In this document: one piece after another, positions 37,418 to 45,205 of the stretch
Layout: every line of letters starts with the position of its first letter
How positions within the stretch are numbered: position 1 is the first letter of the stretch
Source: Sporosarcina sp. BI001-red
Lineage (GTDB): Bacteria > Bacillota > Bacilli > Bacillales_A > Planococcaceae
Direction: 5' to 3'
Assembly: GCF_003384035.1 (NCBI RefSeq)
Contig: NZ_QQAK01000009.1
Location: 62,001-126,000, forward strand
DNA length: 64,000 bases
Notes under the pieces: model-generated
Told to the model about the DNA's origin: nothing
The model's input: the letters and a program-made list of their open reading frames with translations, nothing else
The model's database searches: none
Program-made: the position numbers and the translations under genes

Positions 37418-38485
37418 TTGAAACGAATATGGAAAGTGCTTGTATTATTAGTGGTTGCACTTCTTACAGTTTACTTTTGGGATGATGGATTCAAAGAGAA
37501 CGAGCCATTGGAATCACCTGTTCAGCCTGGGACTGCTATTAGCGGAGGGGAACCTTTCGAACAGCAAGGTATGAGTAATGCGAAACGGCCAGATAAAGGG
37601 ATTTCTACTGTGGTAGGCCGCTCTTCAGATGATTTGATTAAGCTGTATGGTGAACCAGATCGCAAGGATCTCTCAGTATTCGGTTTCGAATGGTGGATCT
37701 ATAATGCGAATCCGATGTTAATGGTAGGAGTTGCAGAAGGTAAGGTGAATCAGATATATAGTGCGGATCGCAAGGCGGATGTCTATCCATATGAAAATGG
37801 GCAAAGTAGTGAGGATATTTATCGAAGCACGATCATTGAGTCTGAATTGGAAGTGGTCGTAGGGGAGAATCAGTATACGTTTGTACTCAATGGAGATGAC
37901 GTTAAAAACAAAATGCTAATTCAATCAGAAGGTCTTTTCACTCAATTATATATAGATGAAAAAGGTCAACAATTGGAAGGTGTCCGTTTCATCGATCCCA
38001 TGACACTTGTCATGCAGCAGCCGTATGACCTTTTCTACAAAGGGGACCTGGTGGAAGTGAAGAAGCCTTCATCTGTAGATCAGATGGCTGTAGATCGCGC
38101 GTTGGAGCGTCAAATTCTTGACATCACCAATATTTATCGGACGAATCATGAGGTAGGTAAGTTGAAACGGGACTACCAACTTCAACTTGTTGCACGTGAA
38201 CATAGTAAGGAAATGGCGTTACAAAATTATTTTTCCCAAGATTCACCGACATCCGGAACACTTGCCAATCGATTGGACGTGGCCGGAATTAACGTAAAAA
38301 AAGCAGGAGAAAATATAGCGTTGAATTATACGGATGCCATTGAAGCGGTTCATGGTTGGTTGAATTCTCCTGCGCACCAAGAAGTTTTGTTGGATAAAAA
38401 CTTTACACATATCGGTACTGGCGTGTATGGAAATTATTATACGCAAAATTTAGTACAAGAAGTTGAAAAACCAGATAGACCATAA
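37418..38485 (+). CDS. ylbC: CAP (SCP/PR1) domain secreted or anchored protein YlbC
   Basis: A 355-residue exported protein. The start is a TTG at 37418 after GGGGGTGGG. An N-terminal hydrophobic anchor (about 4-22) is followed by a CAP-associated domain (about 65-210, with RSSDDLIKLYGEPDRKD) and a C-terminal CAP domain (about 235-350) with HSKEMALQNYFSQ and GENIALNY, the family's metal-site region. The order matches B. subtilis YlbC. CAP proteins act outside the cell; some are proteases or bind lipids, and the function here is open. Confidence 0.9.
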   Translation: MKRIWKVLVLLVVALLTVYFWDDGFKENEPLESPVQPGTAISGGEPFEQQGMSNAKRPDKGISTVVGRSSDDLIKLYGEPDRKDLSVFGFEWWIYNANPMLMVGVAEGKVNQIYSADRKADVYPYENGQSSEDIYRSTIIESELEVVVGENQYTFVLNGDDVKNKMLIQSEGLFTQLYIDEKGQQLEGVRFIDPMTLVMQQPYDLFYKGDLVEVKKPSSVDQMAVDRALERQILDITNIYRTNHEVGKLKRDYQLQLVAREHSKEMALQNYFSQDSPTSGTLANRLDVAGINVKKAGENIALNYTDAIEAVHGWLNSPAHQEVLLDKNFTHIGTGVYGNYYTQNLVQEVEKPDRP

Positions 38486-38490
38486 AGAAA

Positions 38491-39231
38491 TTAAGAAGAG
38501 TGTGGGGTAATCCACGTCCCTTCTTCCGCTACAGCAATTCCTCTAACACAAAGAGGGATTGCTGTTTCTTTTGCATGAAGAGCTGCGCGTTTTTGAATGA
38601 TTGGTCGAGCACAGTCTAATAGTGGCAAAAATTCATCGATGGTCAACGAATCGAATTTTTTAGCATTAGAATAGATATGGGGATCTGCTGACATTACGCC
38701 AGGGACATCCTTGAAAAACTCCACATGAGAGGCGTTCAGACTGCTACCAAGAGCGATAGCTGTCAGATCACTCCCTCCCCTACCTAGTGTCATGTAATCC
38801 CCTCCTACACTCATCCCTTGAAATCCAGGTATGATTAAGCACTTGTAATCTTGCAAACTCTTTTCGATATAGCTTGTCTCGATTGACTCGATGGTTGCGT
38901 TACCAAAAGGGCCAAGGGTCTTAATGCCAGAATTTACACTATGCATGACCCTATTAGAAATCCCTGCTTCCTCCAATTCTGCACTAAGGACAGCGGATGC
39001 AATCAGTTCTCCGCAAGCTGCCGCTAGGTCCCAAGAAGCCGTAGAGGATTTAAATGACGGTGTTATAGACAGTAGTCTATCTGTAGAATATGGACTTTCC
39101 TGACGTCCAATTGCAGAAACGACAACGATAACCTTATCGTATGAAATTAGACCCTCTTGAATTCGTTCAATACATAAACGACGCATCGTGCGATCTTTCA
39201 TCGCAGCGCCTCCAAATTTTTGGATAATCAT
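38491..39231 (-). CDS. Aspartokinase, catalytic domain only (no ACT domains)
   Basis: A 246-residue amino-acid kinase-fold protein, start ATG 39231 with GGGAGA upstream. It keeps the aspartokinase opening IIQKFGG, the CGELIASA segment with the substrate Glu, GRGGSDLTAIAL for aspartate/ATP binding, and DVPGVMSADP. The usual C-terminal ACT domains (about 150 residues) that give lysine or threonine feedback are absent, so it should not be inhibited that way. The usual KFGGTS is changed to KFGGAA. It is divergent from murE and inserted between ylbC and ricF. It may feed aspartate into DAP and dipicolinate synthesis during sporulation (inference). Confidence 0.85.
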   Translation of the reverse strand: MIIQKFGGAAMKDRTMRRLCIERIQEGLISYDKVIVVVSAIGRQESPYSTDRLLSITPSFKSSTASWDLAAACGELIASAVLSAELEEAGISNRVMHSVNSGIKTLGPFGNATIESIETSYIEKSLQDYKCLIIPGFQGMSVGGDYMTLGRGGSDLTAIALGSSLNASHVEFFKDVPGVMSADPHIYSNAKKFDSLTIDEFLPLLDCARPIIQKRAALHAKETAIPLCVRGIAVAEEGTWITPHSS

Positions 39232-39252
39232 CTCGTCTCCCAACTTTCTTCG

Positions 39253-39281
39253 TGACATTTACCGGATGCTTTTCATACTCT
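39253..39281 (+). promoter_or_regulatory. Candidate sigma-E (mother-cell) promoter of murE
   Basis: TGACATT (39253-39259) matches 5 of 7 positions of the sigma-E -35 element (KMATATT). After a 14-nt spacer CATACTCT (39274-39281) matches 7 of 8 of the -10 element (CATACAHT). No good sigma-A promoter is seen in this 112-bp gap. Confidence 0.45.
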
Positions 39282-39343
39282 GTGGTAGGTTCACTCTTAC
39301 TATATTCCCTGGAAAGAAAAACGTTCGGGAAGGAGAAATTGAT

Positions 39344-40774
39344 TTGCATCTGATCGAATTACTAAAAGATTGGCCATGCACGATCCAAGGGAACTGGCGA
39401 GACGTTACAATTGACTCAGTTACCGAGCATCCAAACCGTCTTAAGAAGAATTGTTTATTTATTGCTAGAAAAGGCGCTCATCATGATGGAATGGAGTCAA
39501 TTGAGGAGGCACTGGATAGAGGAGCCGCTGCGATTGTCATTGACCGTTCAGTACCGGAATGTAATCTGTCTAAATGGAGTCAACGAGGAGTTGCCATTGT
39601 GACTGTCCCCGACTGCAAACGGTTCTTATCTTATAGTAGTGCACAATTATCAGGAGATCCTTCGGAAGAATTAACGATAATTGCAGTGACTGGTACGAAT
39701 GGTAAAACCACTGTAACGCATTTTATAAGCCAGTTACTCTCGCAATTTGGCATCAAGACGGCTGTGCTCGGAACGACAGGTTGTTATATAGATGGAGAAA
39801 AGTTCGATGAAGAAATGCCACCGCTTACAACGCCAACTGCAGAGTATTTACATCCTTTATTGCGCAAATGCAAAGACCGGGGAGTTACGCACGTTGCGTT
39901 AGAGGCTTCTTCACTTGGATTGGAAATGGGGAGGCTCGCTCATTGTCACGTATCAATCGGGGTCTTCTTGAATATAGGAGTCGATCATTTTGAAGAGCAT
40001 GGTGGACGTGAACATTATATTGCAGCGAAAAAAAGGCTATGTTCGTTGTCTGAGCAACTCGTAGTGAATTGTGAAGATGTGGAATGTATGCACATTGTCA
40101 AGGATATAGAGCTACCCATTCATTTGTTTGGAAGAAATATTGCAGGAGGATGTATGCCTTCGGAAGAATTAATTGGATCGTTGCCTCCAGGGGAGCATAA
40201 TCGCTTAAACGCAATGGCCGCTGCAACTGTTGTGAAGTTATTAGGTTTTCCAGAGAGGGAAATTTTCACTGCATTTCGTCTGTTAACCTTACCAGAAGGT
40301 CGGATGCAGCTTGTGGAACATGAGGGAAGGCGAGTTTACATCGATTATGCCCACACCCCAGATGCGTTGTCTGCTGCTTTACAAGCAGTAACTAGTTTGA
40401 ACCCAAGAAAGCTTATTTGTGTATTTGGTTGTGGAGGAGATCGAGACAAAGAGAAGCGACCAGTTATGGGTAAGATTGCTGAGAATTATTGTGACACTGT
40501 AGTCCTTACATCTGATAATCCTCGAAGTGAACATCCATTGGCTATCGTCCAACACATTTTAAAAGGAACGGCGGACCCTACGTCAATCTGCGTAGTCATG
40601 GATCGAAAGCGTGCCATTCATCAAGCAATCGCCGCGAGTCAGCCAAATGATATCGTTCTAATAGCGGGTAAAGGTCACGAAACGTCACAGATCATTGGAA
40701 GTGAGGAAATTAGAATGTCTGATCTCGCTGAAGCGATGACGGCACTTCATCAGCTGGAAACCTTTCAGGAATGA
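39344..40774 (+). CDS. murE: UDP-N-acetylmuramoyl-tripeptide synthetase MurE, meso-DAP-adding type
   Basis: Adds the third residue to the peptidoglycan stem peptide. The start is a TTG at 39344, 8 nt after GGAAGGAG, giving 476 residues. The P-loop is VTGTNGKTTVTHF (from about 115); the substrate motif is DNPR (391-394), and GKGHE follows. DNPR and GKGHE are typical of meso-diaminopimelate ligases; lysine ligases lack the Arg. The gene is outside the dcw cluster, where murE is missing. Next to an aspartokinase and behind a sigma-E-like promoter, it may be the cortex-specific MurE of a spore-former with a lysine-type vegetative wall (inference). Confidence 0.88.
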   Translation: MHLIELLKDWPCTIQGNWRDVTIDSVTEHPNRLKKNCLFIARKGAHHDGMESIEEALDRGAAAIVIDRSVPECNLSKWSQRGVAIVTVPDCKRFLSYSSAQLSGDPSEELTIIAVTGTNGKTTVTHFISQLLSQFGIKTAVLGTTGCYIDGEKFDEEMPPLTTPTAEYLHPLLRKCKDRGVTHVALEASSLGLEMGRLAHCHVSIGVFLNIGVDHFEEHGGREHYIAAKKRLCSLSEQLVVNCEDVECMHIVKDIELPIHLFGRNIAGGCMPSEELIGSLPPGEHNRLNAMAAATVVKLLGFPEREIFTAFRLLTLPEGRMQLVEHEGRRVYIDYAHTPDALSAALQAVTSLNPRKLICVFGCGGDRDKEKRPVMGKIAENYCDTVVLTSDNPRSEHPLAIVQHILKGTADPTSICVVMDRKRAIHQAIAASQPNDIVLIAGKGHETSQIIGSEEIRMSDLAEAMTALHQLETFQE

Positions 40775-40801
40775 ACAAGTGATGCGTTTACTCCATCTAT
40801 T

Positions 40802-40810
40802 TGGTATAAT
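40802..40810 (+). promoter_or_regulatory. Extended -10 promoter of ricF
   Basis: TGGTATAAT is a TGn extended -10 with a perfect TATAAT (40805-40810); no clear -35 is seen. It lies 26 nt before the ricF start. Confidence 0.5.
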
Positions 40811-40835
40811 GATGGGGAATGGAGGGAAATCACAT

Positions 40836-41279
40836 ATGATGATGACCGACGAATGGCTTGCCATCATCGAACAAACAGACGAATTGGCAGAGATGATTTT
40901 AACATCCGACGTATTAGTTGGGTACCGCTCCGCTCATCATGCAGTATACAGTGATCCGGATTTAGTGAAGAAAATTCGAGGCTTTTCTGAGATGAAAGAC
41001 CGCTATGAAGAGGTGCAGCGGTTTGGAAGATACCATCCGGATTATAATATAGTAATGAAGTCTATACGACTCGACAAAAGAGCGTTAGATATGAATGAGA
41101 AAGTGGCAACGCTGCGACTTGCAGAGAATGATGTCCAATACATGTTGGATGAAATTAGTGCAGGGATTGCCCATTCTGTATCTGAATCCGTAAAATTACC
41201 GACAGACAATACATTTGTAACGGATTCTTCTTGCGGAGGTAGTTGCGGAACTGGCGGCGGTTGCTCATGTTCAGCATAA
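40836..41279 (+). CDS. ricF: RicF (YlbF), Fe-S-binding RNA-maturation/sporulation factor
   Basis: A 147-residue YlbF/YmcA-family protein, start at the first of three ATGs behind GGAGGG. The body is helical; the C-terminal tail has four cysteines (133, 137, 143, 145) in a Gly/Ser-rich stretch, as in B. subtilis RicF, where such cysteines help hold Fe-S clusters. RicF works with RicA (YmcA) and RicT (YaaT) in RNase Y-dependent RNA processing, Spo0A activation, competence and biofilm formation. ylbD and ylbE, which precede it in B. subtilis, are absent here. Confidence 0.9.
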   Translation: MMMTDEWLAIIEQTDELAEMILTSDVLVGYRSAHHAVYSDPDLVKKIRGFSEMKDRYEEVQRFGRYHPDYNIVMKSIRLDKRALDMNEKVATLRLAENDVQYMLDEISAGIAHSVSESVKLPTDNTFVTDSSCGGSCGTGGGCSCSA

Positions 41280-41293
41280 CCTGAATAGAATAC

Positions 41294-41327
41294 AAAAAAG
41301 CGGATGGCTCTTCAGCCATCCGCTTTT
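41294..41327. terminator. Bidirectional terminator between ricF and the GDPD-like gene
   Basis: AAAAAAGCGGATGGCT pairs with AGCCATCCGCTTTT around a 4-nt loop; it overlaps the stop codon of the convergent gene. Confidence 0.95.
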
Positions 41328-42105
41328 AGTTTTCAAGTAAAGTATCTAATTGTGCCATTGTTAACTTTGGAGAATCTGTGATGAAACCCGAAATACCTGC
41401 TTGCGCCAGCTTGACGACGTCATCTGTTTCGTAGTTTTCTACATAGACACTGATGTTCAGTTTATTTAGAAACTGGATGAAACCCTCACTTGCTGGTTGA
41501 AATGGACCGATCTTACCAGCTAAAACGAAAAGATCCGTCCGGGGATGGTAGAGATGTCCAAAACGGCTAGTAAATGCAGCATACGCTTGCTTCAGTTCGA
41601 TCACCCCTGCTCCTACAGCAGCCATATGTTGTGTATACAAGTTGAAACGATCTACTTGTTCATCATAGTGACTGATGACAGCAACTTGTTCTTGGGCTTC
41701 ACATTCTTCGAGCAGTTTCCATAACTTTGAAGGCATCAAACTACCTTCATAGGTATCTGGTGAATCTGCTATCCGAATGATGAAGAGTAAATGTGGATAA
41801 AGGGCAAGCATATCTTTAAGTAAGCAATAGGAGGATTCTGGATGTTCATAGTTTACGAGAATGATTTCTTCATTGGCTGTCAATTTAACATCCATTGCGA
41901 AACCGTGAACTCCAAGGGAAGCAGCTTCAGCAGCTTGTTGTTCACTATTGGTGGTGTCGGTTAATTGTTGAATAACAATAGGTCCTTCAAAGTGAAGCGC
42001 TTTTTTTGTGAGTCTCGCGTTTGGGCGGATGATTGCTTTTGAAGCAGCCCAGGCTGCTGCGCCTACTGCACCTACCGAAAGGGCAACTTTTGTTTTTCTT
42101 CCCAT
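41326..42105 (-). CDS. GDPD-like (PLC-like TIM barrel) protein, apparently inactive
   Basis: A 259-residue protein with an N-terminal Ala-rich hydrophobic segment (about 6-26). The rest resembles glycerophosphodiester phosphodiesterases: SEQQAAEAASLGVHGFAMDVKLT is at the place of the metal-binding ELDV strand, and GISGFITDSPKL matches the family's last strand. The catalytic His-Arg-Gly is replaced by a Gln-Gln-Leu stretch, the ENT motif is absent and the usual His-Asp becomes an Asn-Tyr context. It is therefore likely a non-catalytic homologue, a call made from motifs alone. Confidence 0.7.
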   Translation of the reverse strand: MGRKTKVALSVGAVGAAAWAASKAIIRPNARLTKKALHFEGPIVIQQLTDTTNSEQQAAEAASLGVHGFAMDVKLTANEEIILVNYEHPESSYCLLKDMLALYPHLLFIIRIADSPDTYEGSLMPSKLWKLLEECEAQEQVAVISHYDEQVDRFNLYTQHMAAVGAGVIELKQAYAAFTSRFGHLYHPRTDLFVLAGKIGPFQPASEGFIQFLNKLNISVYVENYETDDVVKLAQAGISGFITDSPKLTMAQLDTLLEN

Positions 42106-42233
42106 GTCTAATTCCTCCTTGTTTTGAAACTGTTAAGCTCATTATAAGACAAATTGGATGAACTGTCAGTAAAGTCTGGTTGCGGCTTTTTTCAAACCTA
42201 TGGTATTGTTAGGGGAAGAAAAGAGGGATACTA

Positions 42234-42506
42234 TTGGTTGATCGTCAAGGAGTTATCATTTATCTCCATCATTTGAAACAGGCGAAATCGTTCCGTAAAT
42301 ACGGTCACGTTCACTATATATCACGACGCATGAAGTATGTTGTCCTCTATTGCAGTCAAGATGACGTCGAGGAAGTCATTCGTAAAGTCGAGAAGCTCTC
42401 GTCAGTAAAGAAAGCAATTCCTTCTTACCGACCTTTTGTGAGCACGGAATACGAAAATGTACGTCCTGACAAAGCGAAGGAATACGATTACAAAACAGGT
42501 TTATAA
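42234..42506 (+). CDS. ylbG: YlbG family protein (DUF2129/UPF0298)
   Basis: A 90-residue soluble protein. The frame opens at a TTG (42234) after AGAGGGA, giving (M)VDRQGVIIYLHHLKQAKSFRKYGHVHYIS with the conserved RRMKYVVLYC core. It lies between ricF and rsmD as in B. subtilis. Function unknown. Confidence 0.88.
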   Translation: MVDRQGVIIYLHHLKQAKSFRKYGHVHYISRRMKYVVLYCSQDDVEEVIRKVEKLSSVKKAIPSYRPFVSTEYENVRPDKAKEYDYKTGL

Positions 42507-42508
42507 GA

Positions 42509-42904
42509 TTAGTCCAGTTGCGGCAACAAGTTATTGAGGCGTAAAACCCCAGTTACGTATTGGTAAAACAATTTTGTTTCTGGAAACTCTGAAGAATGTT
42601 TAAGTTCGACTGGGACAGGCTTGCTGCCGACAGATGTGGCGGCTTCTTCAAATACGAGTTGTCGTTTAGAAGCGCTACCTTCTTTTGATGGGATTCCTTC
42701 GCGACATATATAGATCGGGTAAAATCCACCTTCACCTGCAGGCGAGAAAGAAGCGGCTATAGAAATGGAAGGTTTGCCCTCTTTCGTTGTTGCTTTAAAC
42801 AAGAAGGTCCTCTCAAGTCTGTTCGCGTTTGTTGTAATTAGTTCGCATAATTCATAAATATCCGAGTACCCTTCACCGAGTTCAATGAATCGTTGTTGTC
42901 GCAT
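42509..42904 (-). CDS. Conserved hypothetical protein downstream of ylbG
   Basis: A 131-residue soluble protein, start ATG 42904 with AAAGGTG about 12 nt upstream; a GTG at 42919 is the alternative. It opens MRQQRFIELGEGYSDIYELCEL and has a conserved-looking FYPIYICREGIP. I recall similar bacillar proteins carrying a methylthioribose kinase label, but I see no kinase motif and treat that label as unreliable. It converges on ylbG with 2 nt between the stop codons and no terminator. Confidence 0.75.
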   Translation of the reverse strand: MRQQRFIELGEGYSDIYELCELITTNANRLERTFLFKATTKEGKPSISIAASFSPAGEGGFYPIYICREGIPSKEGSASKRQLVFEEAATSVGSKPVPVELKHSSEFPETKLFYQYVTGVLRLNNLLPQLD

Positions 42905-43004
42905 TTGTGATGCACACACCTTTCAAAAAGTATCAATCCCATCATAGCATGCTGTGGGATTCTTTGCAGATCGGTTGTAGGGGAAATAATAAGGGAGTTA
43001 CAAA

Positions 43005-43553
43005 ATGAGAGTGATCGCTGGAACGAGAAGGGGAATCCCTTTAAAATCGATTACAGGAACGGATACACGGCCTACTTCTGACAAAGTAAAAGAAGCGCTG
43101 TTTAGTAAAATCGGACCTTTTTTCAACGGTGGTATTGCTGTTGAGTTATTTGGAGGAAGTGGCTCACTGACTTTGGAAGCGCTCTCGCGCGGATCTGATA
43201 GCGCCTGGATTTTTGAGAAGAATTCTAAAGCATGCGCGGTCATTAAGGAGAATGCAGAGAAATGCAAGTTTACCGAAGAACTTCACATAGTTCGAGGAGA
43301 TGCGAGATCGGCAGCAGTTAAACTTGCTAAAGAAGGCATTCAAGCAGATTTATTATTTTTGGATCCACCTTACGCGAAAGAAGAACTGTACAATCTTGCA
43401 ATGCAGTTTGTTGAACTGGAATTGTTGACAGATCATGCGATTATCGTTTGTGAGCATGAAAAGCATCTCACTCTACCAACTTCATATGGTGTATTTGAAA
43501 CAGTAGGGACTACTGTGTATGGAGGAAGTGCACTCACTATTTACAAGAAATGA
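43005..43553 (+). CDS. rsmD: 16S rRNA (guanine966-N2)-methyltransferase
   Basis: SAM-dependent methyltransferase acting on the 30S subunit. The 182-residue protein opens MRVIAGTRRGIPLKS, has the SAM-binding AVELFGGSGSLTLEALSRG (about 45-63) and the catalytic LFLDPPY motif near residue 125. coaD follows 9 nt later, a conserved pair across Firmicutes. Confidence 0.95.
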   Translation: MRVIAGTRRGIPLKSITGTDTRPTSDKVKEALFSKIGPFFNGGIAVELFGGSGSLTLEALSRGSDSAWIFEKNSKACAVIKENAEKCKFTEELHIVRGDARSAAVKLAKEGIQADLLFLDPPYAKEELYNLAMQFVELELLTDHAIIVCEHEKHLTLPTSYGVFETVGTTVYGGSALTIYKK

Positions 43554-44042
<489 letters not shown>

Positions 44043-44045
44043 CAG

Positions 44046-44083
44046 AAAAACAATGGGGGGTCTCTAAACTCCCATTGTTTTTT
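44046..44083 (+). terminator. Terminator after coaD
   Basis: AAAAACAATGGG pairs with CCCATTGTTTTT over a 14-nt loop, 3 nt after the stop codon. Confidence 0.85.
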
Positions 44084-44155
44084 GTTTTGTGCGTATTTAG
44101 AGCCTTTGGATAACTTCGTTAAACTTATCTCCACATGCACTACACGATTTAACAG

Positions 44156-45046
44156 TCATAAAAGTATATAAAGAAACACAGGGACTGTTAATACGCTCCA
44201 GATGCGACCAATCACATAAGGTTTAAGAGACAGATCGGCTGAACGGGCGATGACGAATACTTGCATGTGAATACTTAAGCCATTGATGGAGAGAATGGCA
44301 GCGATTAAATACGGAAAGATTGGGGAACCATAAAAATGCTGCGTGGCGGACTGAACACCCGATGTCATTTCGAACAACGAAAGGACAATTGTTTTCACAA
44401 TCCCCATTTCAACGGTGGCAGCGGCTTGAATGACACTTGTTAGTACATTTCCAAGAGATGAAAAAAACACGACAGTCGTGGCGACTAAAATGATAATGGA
44501 TGAACTTTCCTTGAATGCATCTAGTAAAGGCGCGGAACTAGGTGCCGGTATCGGTGCATTGTCAGGCATCTCATGTTGAGAACGTCTTGATGCCATTAAC
44601 AATAGAATGAATAGGAAAAAGATAATATTAGCGGCGTGAATTGCAATGAGCAATTTCCACCCGGACATCGAATTTCCGAACAGTTCTAGCCCTACATACC
44701 CAACGATGAACATTGGACCTGGCGCATGACAAGCTGCTAGGAGAAGACTGCTTTCGTAAGTGGAAAGTTGTCCGTTCCGTTTCATCTCACTTACCGTCAC
44801 CGCTCCAACAGGAAACCCTCCGAATGATCCGAGTGTGTACGCCTTTAAATAGCGCAACCAAGTAGGAGAAGAATTTTTGGAAACGGGTAATTTTAAGAGC
44901 CATTGGGTTAGAATGATGTACGGCAGTAAATAGGGAAGCAATGCCTGCACAAACAATTTCACGCCTGTCTCTGCTCCATCATGAGCAATCCCAGGCTGTA
45001 AAATGAACAACGCAATGAGCGCCCAAATCATAATGACGTTGATCAT
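44156..45046 (-). CDS. ylbJ: Sporulation integral membrane protein YlbJ
   Basis: A 296-residue polytopic protein with about eight helices and conserved segments GSFGGFPVGAVTVSEMKRNG and HAPGPMFIVGYVG of the YlbJ/nucleoside-gate family. In B. subtilis ylbJ is under sigma-E and is needed for heat-resistant spores. The ATG at 45046 has no good ribosome binding site of its own; its first bases overlap the stop of a 12-codon mini-ORF (45043-45081) with an ideal one. The usual neighbour ylbK is missing here. Confidence 0.88.
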   Translation of the reverse strand: MINVIMIWALIALFILQPGIAHDGAETGVKLFVQALLPYLLPYIILTQWLLKLPVSKNSSPTWLRYLKAYTLGSFGGFPVGAVTVSEMKRNGQLSTYESSLLLAACHAPGPMFIVGYVGLELFGNSMSGWKLLIAIHAANIIFFLFILLLMASRRSQHEMPDNAPIPAPSSAPLLDAFKESSSIIILVATTVVFFSSLGNVLTSVIQAAATVEMGIVKTIVLSLFEMTSGVQSATQHFYGSPIFPYLIAAILSINGLSIHMQVFVIARSADLSLKPYVIGRIWSVLTVPVFLYILL

Positions 45047-45081
45047 GCTTCTCGTGCAAGTATAGATGGCTTTGTAATCAC
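45043..45081 (-). CDS. 12-codon leader mini-ORF overlapping the ylbJ start
   Basis: A GTG at 45081 lies 8 nt after a perfect AAGGAG and opens a frame of 12 residues (MITKPSILAREA) that ends in TGA inside ATGA, where the ATG is the ylbJ start. This would allow coupled translation of ylbJ. The alternative is a one-base frameshift (natural or sequencing) that has separated the true N-terminus from ylbJ. Confidence 0.5.
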   Translation of the reverse strand: MITKPSILAREA

Positions 45082-45205
45082 GCTTGCGGCTCCTTTCTCT
45101 ATTGTGTGAGAAGCTCAAACAAAAAACATTGTGCCGCTCATTTTTCAGATGATACACTTAACCATATGTTATCTAAGTACAGGCTATTAATGGAGGTGCA
45201 GGAAA

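Noticed and set aside
39188-39343. Longer N-terminus for murE
   Set aside because: It overlaps the divergent aspartokinase gene and its leader; the TTG at 39344 has GGAAGGAG at 8 nt and gives the normal family start.
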